The notes under the pieces: generated by a model
What the model was told of the DNA's origin: nothing
The model's database searches: none
What the model saw: the letters and a program-made list of their open reading frames with translations, nothing else
NCBI RefSeq assembly: GCF_036964905.1
Contig: NZ_JBALHR010000004.1
Span: 1 to 64,000 of the forward strand
From: Gemmobacter denitrificans
GTDB lineage: Bacteria; Pseudomonadota; Alphaproteobacteria; Rhodobacterales; Rhodobacteraceae
Length of the DNA stretch: 64,000 bases
Direction: 5' to 3'
Shown here: piece after piece, positions 7,801-15,543 of the stretch
Position numbering within the stretch: position 1 is the stretch's first letter
Layout of the letters: the number at the start of each line of letters is the position of its first letter
Made by a program: the position numbers and the translations under genes

Positions 7801-9380
7801 TGCGCCATTCGACCAAGGGCGTGACGCTGATCAGCCCGCCGCCGCATCACGACATCTATTCGATCGAGGATCTGGCGCAGCTGATCTACGATCTCAAGCA
7901 GATCAATCCGCGTTGCAAGGTGACGGTGAAGCTGGTGTCGGCCTCCGGTGTGGGCACGATTGCCGCCGGTGTGGCCAAGGCCAAGGCCGATATCATCCTG
8001 ATTTCCGGCCATAATGGCGGCACGGGTGCCAGCCCTGGCACCTCGATCAAATATGCCGGCCTGCCATGGGAAATGGGTCTGACCGAGGCTAACCAGGTTC
8101 TGACCATGAACAACCTGCGCGAGCGGGTGACGCTGCGCACCGATGGTGGTCTGCGCACCGGTCGCGATGTGGTCATGGCGGCAATGCTGGGGGCCGAGGA
8201 ATATGGCATCGGCACGGCGGCCCTGATCGCCATGGGCTGCATCATGGTGCGTCAGTGCCAGTCGAACACCTGCCCGGTGGGCGTCTGCACCCAGAACCCC
8301 GATCTGCGCGCCAAGTTCACCGGCACGGCGGACAAGGTGGTGAACCTCATCACCTTCTATGCCCAGGAAGTGCGGGAAATCCTTGCCTCCATCGGCGCAC
8401 GGTCGATGGATGAAATCATCGGTCGGGCCGATCTGCTGAGCCAGGTCAGCCGTGGGTCGGCGCATCTGGATGATCTGGACCTCAATCCGCTGCTCATCAC
8501 GGTGGATGGGGCCAACAAGATCACCTATGACCGGTCGAAGCCGCGCAATGCGGTGCCCGATACGCTGGATGCCGAAATCGTCAAGGACGGCGCGCGCTTC
8601 TTTGAAGATGGCGAAAAGATGCAGTTGTCCTATGCCGTGCGCAACACGCTGCGCACCATCGGCACCCGCTCGTCGAGCCATATCGTGAAGAAGTTCGGCA
8701 TGCGCAACAGTCTGCAGCCCGATCACCTGACGGTGAAGCTGACCGGTAACGCCGGGCAATCGCTGGGCGCTTTCGCGGTGAACGGGCTGAAGATCGAAGT
8801 GCAGGGCGATGCCAACGACTATGTCGGCAAGGGCCTGTCAGGTGGTCTGATTGTGGTCCGGCCGCAGATGTCATCGCCGCTGGTTGCGGATCAGAACACA
8901 ATAATCGGCAACACAGTTCTGTATGGGGCGACGGCGGGCTATCTGTTCGCCGCTGGCAAGGCGGGTGAACGGTTCGCGGTGCGCAACTCGGGTGCATCGG
9001 TGGTGATCGAGGGCTGCGGATCGAACGGCTGTGAATACATGACCGGTGGTGTGGCGGTGATTCTGGGCAAGATCGGGGCCAACTTCGGCGCCGGCATGAC
9101 CGGGGGCATGGCATATCTTTACGATCCCGATGGGGTCGCGGAAGAGTTCATGAACCTGGAAAGCCTTGTCACCTGTGCTGTCAGCCATCCGCATTGGGAG
9201 GCACAGCTCAAGGGGCTGGTCGAACGGCATGCCGCGGAAACCGGCAGCCAGAAGGCGCAGCGCATCCTGGCCAACTGGGAGGCCGAGCGGGCGAATTTCC
9301 TGCAGGTCTGCCCGAAGGAAATGCTGGTGCATCTGCCCCATCCGCTCAGCGATGAGGCGGCGCGGGTTCCGGCAGAGTGA
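4842..9380 (+). CDS. gltB: Glutamate synthase [NADPH] large (alpha) subunit
   Basis: 1512 residues, full length for bacterial GltB. It hydrolyses glutamine, channels ammonia and reductively aminates 2-oxoglutarate using electrons from GltD. The N-terminal SSCGVG places the catalytic Cys at residue 34, implying removal of a 33-residue propeptide to expose the Ntn-type glutaminase nucleophile. The [3Fe-4S] cysteines are C1133, C1139 and C1144 (spacing 6 and 5, as in known GltB), with C1149 following. A Gly-rich FMN-domain segment GHNGGTGAS and C-terminal beta-helix repeats are also present. GAGGAG upstream gives a strong ribosome site. A clear terminator follows at 9401-9425. Confidence 0.97.
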   Translation: MTIYDEAWVKAEETKRAWMHEHGLYKEDDEHSSCGVGLVASISGKPTRKVVEAGLDALRAIWHRGAVDADGKTGDGAGIHIQIPVKFFYDVVRRTGHEPDPAKLIAVGQVFLPRTDFAAQERCRTIVETEVLRMGHYIYGWRHVPVDTSVLGEKANATRPEIEQILIRCEKDVDQEQFERELYIIRRRIEKAVTAAGIAGCYLCSLSCRSIIYKGMMLAEQVSVFYPDLQDERFESTFAIYHQRYSTNTFPQWWLAQPFRMLAHNGEINTLKGNVNWMRSHEIRMASSAFGEMAEDIKPIIPGGTSDSGALDAVFEVLVRSGRSAPMAKTMLVPEAWSKTTTDMPKAWADMYAYCNAVMEPWDGPAALAMTDGRWVCGGLDRNGLRPMRYVVTGDGLLIAGSEAGMVPVDETTIREKGALGPGQMIAVDTKEGKLYHDAEMKDRLAASQPYGEWIEKVVDLNSMLRDVPEVQTYQGADLRKRQIAAGYSVEELEQVLAPMAEDGKEMVASMGDDTPVAVLSKQYRPLSHYFRQNFSQVTNPPIDSLRETRVMSLKTRFGNLKNVLDESSAQTEILVLESPFIANVEYQVMLRQFGAQVAIIDCTFPAGSDQDALRMGLERIRAEAEDAVRSGAAHLVLTDEHQGATKVAMPMILATSAVHSWLTRKGLRTFTSLNVRSAECIDPHYFAVLIGCGATTVNAYLAQDSIADRIARGLLEGSLTDAMRRYRDAIDAGLLKIMAKMGISVVSSYRGGLNFEAVGLSRAMVAEYFPGMHSRISGIGLHGIQMKLEEIHARGWKGGSDVLPIGGFYKARRSGEKHAWEAQTMHMLQAACDRASYDIWKQYSAAMRANPPIHIRDLLDIKPLGKPVPIDEVESITSIRKRFVTPGMSLGALGPEAHMTLNIAMNRIGAKSDSGEGGEDPAHQHPFPNGDNPCAKIKQVASGRFGVTAEYLNACEELEIKVAQGAKPGEGGQLPGMKVTDLIARLRHSTKGVTLISPPPHHDIYSIEDLAQLIYDLKQINPRCKVTVKLVSASGVGTIAAGVAKAKADIILISGHNGGTGASPGTSIKYAGLPWEMGLTEANQVLTMNNLRERVTLRTDGGLRTGRDVVMAAMLGAEEYGIGTAALIAMGCIMVRQCQSNTCPVGVCTQNPDLRAKFTGTADKVVNLITFYAQEVREILASIGARSMDEIIGRADLLSQVSRGSAHLDDLDLNPLLITVDGANKITYDRSKPRNAVPDTLDAEIVKDGARFFEDGEKMQLSYAVRNTLRTIGTRSSSHIVKKFGMRNSLQPDHLTVKLTGNAGQSLGAFAVNGLKIEVQGDANDYVGKGLSGGLIVVRPQMSSPLVADQNTIIGNTVLYGATAGYLFAAGKAGERFAVRNSGASVVIEGCGSNGCEYMTGGVAVILGKIGANFGAGMTGGMAYLYDPDGVAEEFMNLESLVTCAVSHPHWEAQLKGLVERHAAETGSQKAQRILANWEAERANFLQVCPKEMLVHLPHPLSDEAARVPAE

Positions 9381-9400
9381 CGCCGTAAACCCATCAGGCC

Positions 9401-9425
9401 AAGGGCGGGGGAAACCCCGCCCTTT
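9401..9425 (+). terminator. Rho-independent terminator of the glt locus
   Basis: AAGGGCGGGG, loop GAAA, CCCCGCCCTTTG: a tight 8-10 pair GC stem with a tetraloop and a short T-run, 20 bases after the gltB stop. Confidence 0.85.
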
Positions 9426-9495
9426 GTCATTGTCAGGCCCGTCAGCGGCGCATTCCTGATTTAAAAGGTTAACTATTTGAAATTGCAGAATAAAA

Positions 9496-9524
9496 TTGAC
9501 ATGCGCCGGTTCCCTGGCTAAGTC
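9496..9524 (+). promoter_or_regulatory. Promoter-like sequence upstream of mtgA
   Basis: A perfect TTGACA (9496-9501) is followed after 17 bases by TAAGTC (9519-9524). It sits in the only AT-rich patch of the 360-base gap between gltB and mtgA. If used, the mtgA transcript would have a leader of about 210 bases in which I see no gene or strong terminator. Confidence 0.45.
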
Positions 9525-9740
9525 TGGGATATAGGCAGGATACGCAGCCAGCTTTAGCCAGCCCCGCATCCCACCGCAAATTCCCCGGCAGACAGGTCAG
9601 GCAGCCCGCATTTCGCCAGCCACCCGCCCATCCCCCAATGCCAGACCCGCATCGGGCGCAGCCGCGACAGGTTCGGTGTTTGTGGCTGCCCGACAGGGCC
9701 TTGCTTGACCCTGCACAGCGCTTTGTGGTTTCTGGGCCGC

Positions 9741-10481
9741 ATGGCGAAAACCACCCGCAAGAAACCTGCACCACCGCCGGAACCCGAAATCATCGAGGTG
9801 CCGCCCGTGCCCTTGCGGCGTCGGCTGTTTCTGTGGGTTCGGCGTGGTGTGGTCGGTGTTGTGGCGTTATTCGCGGGACTGATCCTGATCTATGCCGTCC
9901 TGCCGGTGCCAACCAATATCTACCAGATGCAGGAAAGCTGGCGCCTTGGCGGGTTGCAAAAGGACTGGGTCGGCTGGGATGATATTGCGCCGGTCATGGC
10001 GCGATCGGTTGTTGCGGCCGAAGATGCCAATTTCTGCCTGCATTGGGGGTTTGACATGGTCGCCATTCGCGCGGCCCTGGCCGAAGGTCGGGGCAGGGGG
10101 GCTTCGACCCTGTCGCAGCAGGTGGTGAAGAATGTCTTTCTCTGGCATGGTCGGACATGGGCCCGCAAAGCCGCCGAAGGCGCGATCACACCGCTGGTCG
10201 AACTGGTCTGGACCAAGAAGCGCATCCTGCATGTCTATCTGAACGTGGCCGAATTCGGCGAAGGTGTCTTTGGCGTCGAGGCTGCCGCCCAGCATTGGTT
10301 CGGGGTGTCGGCCCGCGATCTGACGCCTACGCAGGCTGCGCGGCTGGCGGCGGTGCTGCCGGATCCGAAGGGCCGCAATCCGGCCCGCCCCGGCCCGGTG
10401 GTGCGGCGGCGGACCGCGCAGATCATCTCGGGGGCCGAGACGATTCTGGCCGATGGCCGGGCCGCCTGTTTCGAGAACTGA
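9741..10481 (+). CDS. mtgA: Monofunctional biosynthetic peptidoglycan transglycosylase
   Basis: 246-residue GT51-family glycosyltransferase that polymerises lipid II into glycan strands without a transpeptidase domain. A basic, Pro-rich cytoplasmic tail is followed by one membrane anchor (about residues 36-54) and the periplasmic GT51 domain. The family motif EDANFCLHWG contains the catalytic Glu. GRGASTLSQQVVKN and KRILHVYLNVAEFG are the other conserved blocks, the last holding the second essential Glu. I chose the ATG at 9741; a TTG at 9705 would only add 12 residues. The ribosome site is weak. It stands alone between terminated gltB and the GST gene. Confidence 0.94.
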   Translation: MAKTTRKKPAPPPEPEIIEVPPVPLRRRLFLWVRRGVVGVVALFAGLILIYAVLPVPTNIYQMQESWRLGGLQKDWVGWDDIAPVMARSVVAAEDANFCLHWGFDMVAIRAALAEGRGRGASTLSQQVVKNVFLWHGRTWARKAAEGAITPLVELVWTKKRILHVYLNVAEFGEGVFGVEAAAQHWFGVSARDLTPTQAARLAAVLPDPKGRNPARPGPVVRRRTAQIISGAETILADGRAACFEN

Positions 10482-10546
10482 CGCCGCAACCATTGATCCC
10501 TCTGCCCTGCGGGGCTATCACGGGTCATTCCCATCCGGATAGACCC

Positions 10547-11212
10547 ATGAACCGACTGTATCACGTTCCCCTTTCCCCCTTTTGCCGCAAGGTCCGCCTG
10601 ACATTGGCCGAAAAGCGGATCGAGGTGGAACTGATCGAAGAACGGTATTGGGAAGGCACGCCGGATTTCCTGCGCCGCAACCCTGCGGGCAAGGTGCCGG
10701 TGTTGCGGATCGAAGGCCGGATGATGAGCGAAAGTCAGGCGATTTGCGAATGGCTGGATGAAGCCTATCCTGCGCCTGCCCTGATGCCGCGCGATGTGGA
10801 TGCCCGCTATGAGGTGCGGCGGCTGTGCAGCTGGTTCGATGACAAGTTCCACAACGAGGTCACGTCCAAACTGTTGTACGAACGGGTGAACCGCAAGGTG
10901 CAGGGCACCGGCTATCCCGACAGCCGCAATGTGAAATTCGGCGCGACCCGGATCAAATACCATCTGGATTATCTGGCCTGGCTGCTGGACCAGCGCCGCT
11001 GGCTGGCGGGTGACAGCATGACACTGGCGGATTTTGCCGCCGCCGCGCATCTGTCCTGTCTGGACTACATCAGCGATGTGGACTGGAACCGCCATGCGGC
11101 GGTGAAGGACTGGTATGTGAAGCTGAAATCGCGCCCCAGTTTCCGCACCTTGCTCGCCGATCAGATTCCGGGCTTCCCGCCGCCCGCGCATTATGCCGAT
11201 CTCGATTTCTGA
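10547..11212 (+). CDS. Glutathione S-transferase family protein
   Basis: 221 residues with a thioredoxin-like N-terminal domain (LYHVPLSPFCRKVRL, with Ser/Cys at the glutathione-activating position) and the cis-Pro/SES glutathione site (KVPVL then SESQAI). An all-helical C-terminal domain ends in the N-capping box-like LAGDSMTLADF. This is an alphaproteobacterial cytosolic GST; the substrate cannot be predicted. The start follows the short gap after mtgA. Its end overlaps the proposed queG start by 20 bases, so the two genes are likely transcribed together. Confidence 0.88.
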   Translation: MNRLYHVPLSPFCRKVRLTLAEKRIEVELIEERYWEGTPDFLRRNPAGKVPVLRIEGRMMSESQAICEWLDEAYPAPALMPRDVDARYEVRRLCSWFDDKFHNEVTSKLLYERVNRKVQGTGYPDSRNVKFGATRIKYHLDYLAWLLDQRRWLAGDSMTLADFAAAAHLSCLDYISDVDWNRHAAVKDWYVKLKSRPSFRTLLADQIPGFPPPAHYADLDF

Positions 11213-12353
11213 TGGCGACCCGGGGGGCCTTTCCCCCCCGGGATCTGGCGGGGATCGCTGGACGGCAGAACAGCTTGCCGGATTGAAGGATCGGCTGCGC
11301 CAAAGGGCGCAGGAAGAGGGCTTCGCCGGGATGGGCATTTGCGCCCCCGATGCCGTGCCCGAAGCTGCCGGGCGGCTTGCCGCCTTTCTGGCAGAAGGGC
11401 ATCATGGTCAGATGGGCTGGATGGCCGAGCGGGTGGAATGGCGCGGCAATCCGGCGGCCCTGTGGCCCGAGGCGCGGTCGGTCATCATGCTGGCCGAGGT
11501 CTATACGCCACAGGACGATCCGCGTGCCGTGCTGGCCATGCCGGATCGTGCCGCGATCAGTGTTTATGCCCAGGGCAAGGACTACCACGATCTGGTAAAG
11601 CGGCGACTGAAGCGTCTGGGGCGCTGGCTGCTGGATCAGGGCCCGGCAGAGGCGGGGATCAAGGTCTTTGTCGATACGGCCCCGGTGATGGAAAAGCCGC
11701 TGGCGCAGGCGGCGGGGTTGGGCTGGCAGGGCAAGCACACCAATCTTCTTTCACGCGATCTGGGCAACTGGTTCTTTCTGGGCGCGATCTTCACCACGAT
11801 CGACCTGCCGAATGACACCGCCGAAACCAGCCATTGCGGCACTTGCCGGGCCTGTCTGGACATCTGCCCGACGCAGGCCTTTCCGGCCCCTTACCGGCTG
11901 GATGCCCGGCGCTGCATTTCCTACCTGACCATCGAACACAAAGGGCCGGTGGACCCTGATTTGCGGGCGATGCTGGGCAACCGGATTTATGGCTGCGACG
12001 ATTGTCTGGCGGCCTGTCCGTGGAACAAGTTCGCTGTTGCTGCGCAGGAGATCGGCTATCAACCCCGCGTCGGGGCGCCGGAACTGGCCGAATTGGCCGG
12101 GTTGGACGATACCGGTTTCCGCGCGCGCTTTGCCGGTAGCCCGATCAAGCGGATCGGGCGCGACCGGTTTCTGCGCAATGTGCTCTATGCCATCGGCAAT
12201 TCGGGCCTTCCTTCGTTGATTGATGTGGCAAGGCCCCATCTGTCAGACCCCGATCCGGCAGTGGCTGATGCCGCCCTTTGGGCCATTTCCCGCCTGCACG
12301 GTTTGGGATCGGGCGAAATCCGTGATACTGTGCCCCCAGATCGGAGGGAGTGA
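11193..12353 (+). CDS. queG: Epoxyqueuosine reductase
   Basis: Cobalamin-dependent iron-sulfur enzyme that reduces epoxyqueuosine in tRNA to queuosine, the last step of Q synthesis. Two ferredoxin-like [4Fe-4S] cysteine blocks are present, CGTCRACLDICP and CDDCLAACPW, plus the conserved HFADGAQ-type active-site region in its local version. The HEAT-like C-terminus (SDPDPAVADAALWAISRL) fits the family. The ATG at 11193 gives 386 residues with about 30 poorly conserved residues before the family core; a TTG at 11283 is an alternative start nearer the usual N-terminus. It overlaps the GST gene and is followed after three bases by a small gene. Confidence 0.93.
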   Translation: MPISISDGDPGGLSPPGSGGDRWTAEQLAGLKDRLRQRAQEEGFAGMGICAPDAVPEAAGRLAAFLAEGHHGQMGWMAERVEWRGNPAALWPEARSVIMLAEVYTPQDDPRAVLAMPDRAAISVYAQGKDYHDLVKRRLKRLGRWLLDQGPAEAGIKVFVDTAPVMEKPLAQAAGLGWQGKHTNLLSRDLGNWFFLGAIFTTIDLPNDTAETSHCGTCRACLDICPTQAFPAPYRLDARRCISYLTIEHKGPVDPDLRAMLGNRIYGCDDCLAACPWNKFAVAAQEIGYQPRVGAPELAELAGLDDTGFRARFAGSPIKRIGRDRFLRNVLYAIGNSGLPSLIDVARPHLSDPDPAVADAALWAISRLHGLGSGEIRDTVPPDRRE

Positions 12354-12356
12354 CCC

Positions 12357-12542
12357 ATGACCAAACATCTGGCCGACAAGCGCAGCCCCGCCACGGGTAC
12401 CAGGGTGGCACAATTCCTGCGGATCGCCCGCGAAGGCAGTGAAAGACTGTGGCAGGATCTGCGGCGGCGCCCTGTGCCCGTGCCTGCAGACAACCGTCGC
12501 GCGGCGGAATTCCTGCGGATTGATCGCGGCCGTCAGGTCTGA
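12357..12542 (+). CDS. Small basic protein downstream of queG
   Basis: 61-residue, Arg-rich protein (net positive) with no recognised domain. It is supported by a very good ribosome site (GGAGGGAG ending five bases before the ATG), a start only three bases after the queG stop, and normal codon use. Its last 10 bases overlap the 3' end of cutC on the other strand. It contains two FLRI repeats (QFLRIAREG and EFLRIDRGR), a possible short internal duplication. Function unknown. Confidence 0.6.
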   Translation: MTKHLADKRSPATGTRVAQFLRIAREGSERLWQDLRRRPVPVPADNRRAAEFLRIDRGRQV

Positions 12543-13249
12543 TCGGCGCTGCAGGCCGCGCGCAGCGCCCGGATCACCCGGGCGTCGGTGCGGCGGCTGC
12601 CCGCTTGCGCAAAGCCGAACGCCTGTACCTTTTCTGAGCTTGCCGCAACCGCGCTGCAAGAGGCATGAACTTCGCCAAACCCTGCTGCACGGAACAAGCC
12701 TGCATTTTCCGGGGTGATCCCTGATCCGGGCATCAGCGTGATCCGGTCTGCCGCCTGCCGCTGCAAGGCCTGCAACAGCGGCAACCCGGCTTCGGCACGC
12801 AGCGCCTGACCGGAACTGAGGATGCGCGAAAAGCCGAGCGTTATGGCGGTTTCCATCGCGGCAAAGGGATCGGGGGTTAGATCGAAGGCGCGGTGCAGCG
12901 TCAGGTCCAGACCGTCAGCCGCCGCGACCATCCGGGCCAAGGTCGGTTCATCCAGCCGCCCATCCGGCAGGCTGGCCCCCAGCACCACACCGGACAGACC
13001 GGCGGCCCGTGCGCTTGCGATGTCGTTCAGGATGATTTCCACCTCGGTCGCGGACCAGTGGAAATCCCCATCCCGGGGCCGCATCATCGCCAGAACCGGC
13101 AAATCGCAACTGGCGGCATGGGCCATGAAACCGTGGGAAGGTGTCAGGCCGCCAAGCGCCAGGGCAGAGCAAAGCTCGATCCTGTCGGCCCCTCCGGCCA
13201 CGGCCTCGGCCAGACCGGCAGCGCTATCGACGCAAATCTCGATCAGCAT
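12533..13249 (-). CDS. cutC: CutC family copper homeostasis protein
   Basis: 238-residue TIM-barrel protein of the CutC family, starting MLIEICVDS with the typical SAxGGADRIELC pattern. GSGIT and HAS(C) blocks near the C-terminal end match the family. CutC was linked to copper tolerance in E. coli, though direct copper binding and its mechanism are disputed. The start codon lies inside the stop region of the upstream ROK kinase gene (7-base overlap), so the two are translationally coupled. A periplasmic copper pair (14247-15413) lies on the opposite strand just beyond the kinase, making a loose copper-related neighbourhood. Confidence 0.9.
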   Translation of the reverse strand: MLIEICVDSAAGLAEAVAGGADRIELCSALALGGLTPSHGFMAHAASCDLPVLAMMRPRDGDFHWSATEVEIILNDIASARAAGLSGVVLGASLPDGRLDEPTLARMVAAADGLDLTLHRAFDLTPDPFAAMETAITLGFSRILSSGQALRAEAGLPLLQALQRQAADRITLMPGSGITPENAGLFRAAGFGEVHASCSAVAASSEKVQAFGFAQAGSRRTDARVIRALRAACSADQT

Positions 13250-14148
13250 GGCGCCGCACCCCCGTCCATGGCCCAGCCCGCAAGCGTGGCCCCGATCAGC
13301 CCTGGTTCCCCTGGCACCTCTGCCGGAACCAGCAGGGCCCCTGGGGATTGCCAAAGCCTGCGGGCCCGCACCGCCGCATCCAGCGCGGCGACCAGCGCCG
13401 GAACCTGCGCCAGCCCGCCACCCACCGGCACGATGCTGGCCCCGATCACGTTCAGCACCATCGCCAGCGGCCCGGCCATGATCTCGGTCCAGACGGCGAT
13501 CGTGTCGGTGGCCTGCGCATTGTCTTGCTGCCAAAGCTCCAGCAGCGCGCGGGCCGAGAGGTCCATGCCGTGCAGATGGCGGTGCAACCGTTCGATCCCG
13601 CGCGCCGATCCGATCGCATCAAGACAGCCGGCCTGTCCACAGCCACAGGCCATGCGGGGCACGTCACGGCCCAGCGGTCGGCTGTCCTGTACCGGACCAT
13701 GGCCCCATTCCCCGGCAAATCCGCCCGCGCCGGTGATGATCTTGCCATCGATCACCAGCCCGCCGCCAACGCCGGTGCCGAGAATCACCCCGAAGACCGA
13801 CCGATGGCCACGGCCAGAGCCCTGAAGGGCTTCGGCCAGGGCGAAGCAATCGGCATCATTGCCGATCCAGACCGGACGACCAAGCGCCTGCGACAGGTCA
13901 TTGGCAGCGCTGCGGCCATCGAGACAGGGAATATTGGCCACCTTCATGCGGCCCGTCAGCGGATCGCAGCAACCCGCGACCGAGATGGCAAGACGATCCG
14001 CGTCTTCGGACAACTCGGCCAGACAGGCGACGAAATCCCCGAAATTCCCGGTCGGGGTCGCCACGCGCCGGATCGGGCCAATGGCACCGGGTTCGCTGGA
14101 CAGGGCAGCCCGAATATGGGTGCCGCCTATATCGAATGCCGCGATCAT
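13243..14148 (-). CDS. ROK family sugar kinase (N-acetylglucosamine kinase-like)
   Basis: 301-residue ASKHA-fold kinase. The phosphate-1 loop is at the N-terminus (AFDIGGTHIRAA), the catalytic Asp region is IGNDADCFALAE, and the ROK zinc motif is CGCGQAGCLDAIGS. The last deviates slightly from the usual GCLExxxS. Sequence style fits NagK-type GlcNAc or glucosamine kinases, but ROK substrates are hard to assign. I chose the ATG at 14148, which has an AGGAA site and starts directly with the family N-terminus; an upstream ATG at 14184 adds 12 atypical residues. It is coupled with cutC by overlap. Confidence 0.85.
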   Translation of the reverse strand: MIAAFDIGGTHIRAALSSEPGAIGPIRRVATPTGNFGDFVACLAELSEDADRLAISVAGCCDPLTGRMKVANIPCLDGRSAANDLSQALGRPVWIGNDADCFALAEALQGSGRGHRSVFGVILGTGVGGGLVIDGKIITGAGGFAGEWGHGPVQDSRPLGRDVPRMACGCGQAGCLDAIGSARGIERLHRHLHGMDLSARALLELWQQDNAQATDTIAVWTEIMAGPLAMVLNVIGASIVPVGGGLAQVPALVAALDAAVRARRLWQSPGALLVPAEVPGEPGLIGATLAGWAMDGGAAPC

Positions 14149-14246
14149 CACTGTTCCTGTGCTTGCCATGGCCACGGGGGCCAAAAGGGCGTTGGGCCAT
14201 CTTGCGATGCTTGCGCGGCAGAGGCAAATCGGGCATCACAACAACC

Positions 14247-14594
14247 ATGACAGTCCTGTCGTCCCTGTTTGCCCGTTGGGCCACCGTTCTGGTGCTGGTG
14301 CTTGCCTTTGTGGCCAGCGCCGCAGGGCATCGTGCGCCTGACGCAGATCGACTTGCCTATGAACTGGCGGGTGGTGCGCTCAGCGACCTTTGCGGTGATG
14401 ACGGCGAGATGCTGCCCGGCGATGCTTGCCCGGTTTGCACGCTGTCCGCGTCCTTGCTGTTGCCCAAGCCGCCGACTCTGCCATTGCCTGCCGGGCATTG
14501 GCAGCCTGCCGATCTGGCCCAAACGGACAGCTTCCCCGTTCTGCCCCATGGCCGCGATCCGGCGCATGGGGTGCGCGCGCCACCGCGCGCCTGA
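14247..14594 (+). CDS. DUF2946-like small periplasmic protein
   Basis: 115 residues. A single hydrophobic N-terminal segment (ATVLVLVLAFVASAAG) acts as signal or anchor. The rest is Pro-rich and carries cysteines in DLCGDD and the pair CPVC. Small proteins with this build, annotated DUF2946, often sit beside PCuAC-type copper chaperones, as here (14886). The ATG at 14247 precedes the signal sequence; upstream in-frame starts would overlap the divergent kinase gene. A copper-handling role is inference from context. Confidence 0.65.
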   Translation: MTVLSSLFARWATVLVLVLAFVASAAGHRAPDADRLAYELAGGALSDLCGDDGEMLPGDACPVCTLSASLLLPKPPTLPLPAGHWQPADLAQTDSFPVLPHGRDPAHGVRAPPRA

Positions 14595-14770
14595 CCTGCC
14601 CGCCTGTCCTTTGCGGACAGGTTGCAGCCGACCAGTCCTGATTCTTCATCTGTGTGACATCACGCGCCCGGCTGCGTTGCAGTTGTGGCGGCCTTGCGGG
14701 GGAGGCGTCCCATGATCCGCAAGGCCGTCCGGTTCTGCCCCTCTTATCCCGTGGGGCGAGCCTTCACTGA

Positions 14771-14820
14771 CCCGTCCGATCCTGCGGCAGTCTCAGGCAG
14801 CGGATCGGACGGGGCTTTTC
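14771..14820 (+). terminator. Terminator between the DUF2946-like and PCuAC genes
   Basis: CCCGTCCGATCC (14771-14782) pairs perfectly with GGATCGGACGGG (14802-14813), then GCTTTTC follows. The 12-pair stem plus T-run is a convincing Rho-independent terminator or attenuator, 66 bases upstream of the PCuAC start. The 291-base gap 14595-14885 otherwise holds no gene I can support. Confidence 0.75.
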
Positions 14821-14885
14821 CTTTCTGCGGCAGTTGTGCCGCCTTGTCCACGTCTGGCTTTGCCAGCCCTTCTCGGAGATCCGAC

Positions 14886-15413
14886 ATGAAACCTGTTCTG
14901 ACCCTGATGGCCGCGCTTGTGCTGTCTGCGACCCCGCTTCTGGCCCATGGGGTCAAGAAGGACGGGCTGGAGATCATCCATCCCAATATCCCCGCGCCAG
15001 CAGCCAGCGCCAAATCGGCGGCGGGTTACATGGCCATCGCCAATGATGGTGCCACGCCGGACCGTCTGATCGCGGTGGAAATGGAGGTTGCACAATCGGT
15101 GATGCTGCATACCACGGAGCATGGGGCCGATGGCGTGGCGCGGATGAAACATCTGGAGTCGGTCGATATTCCGGCGGGCGAGACTGTCGTTCTGGAACCG
15201 GGCGGGATGCATGTGATGCTGATGGGCCTGACGGCAACACTGTCCGAAGGTGACATGGTGCCGGGCACGCTGGTCTTTGAACAGGCGGGGCGTGTGGCCG
15301 TGGAATTCATGGTTGATCCGCCCGGTGCTGCGGCGCATGACCATGCGGCGATGGGCCATGGCGCGGCTGGCCATGATGCCGCACCGGCAGCAGAGGGCAG
15401 CGCAGGCAACTGA
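14886..15413 (+). CDS. PCuAC-type periplasmic copper chaperone (DUF461)
   Basis: 175 residues with a clear signal peptide (LTLMAALVLSATPLLA, cleavage before HGVKK). The family copper motif H(M)-x10-M-x21-H-x-M is represented by VMLHTT...RMKHLE and GGMHVMLMGL. The C-terminal tail is rich in His and Met (HDHAAMGHGAAGH), another likely copper-binding stretch. PCuAC delivers Cu(I) to the CuA/CuB sites of cytochrome oxidase in related bacteria. It probably forms a functional pair with the DUF2946-like gene upstream, although a terminator hairpin separates them. Confidence 0.88.
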   Translation: MKPVLTLMAALVLSATPLLAHGVKKDGLEIIHPNIPAPAASAKSAAGYMAIANDGATPDRLIAVEMEVAQSVMLHTTEHGADGVARMKHLESVDIPAGETVVLEPGGMHVMLMGLTATLSEGDMVPGTLVFEQAGRVAVEFMVDPPGAAAHDHAAMGHGAAGHDAAPAAEGSAGN

Positions 15414-15543
15414 ACCGCATTGGCATCAGGTCGGCGGTGGCACTGAACGCATTGTCACCGCGACCAATGCCGGCATCCCCGGGGCTTGACAGGTCGCGCC
15501 TGTCAGCCCAAACCGCGCCGAAACCGGCACAAGGGGTGGGCGC

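Noticed and set aside
5802..8759. Very long open frame (985 codons) on the minus strand inside gltB
   Set aside because: It is antisense to an intact, well-conserved gltB. High-GC codon bias leaves one antisense frame free of stops. The translation is His/Arg/Gln-rich and has no family character.
14711..14885. N-terminal extension of the PCuAC protein from an upstream ATG at 14711
   Set aside because: It would run through a strong terminator hairpin and put about 58 residues before a normal signal peptide.
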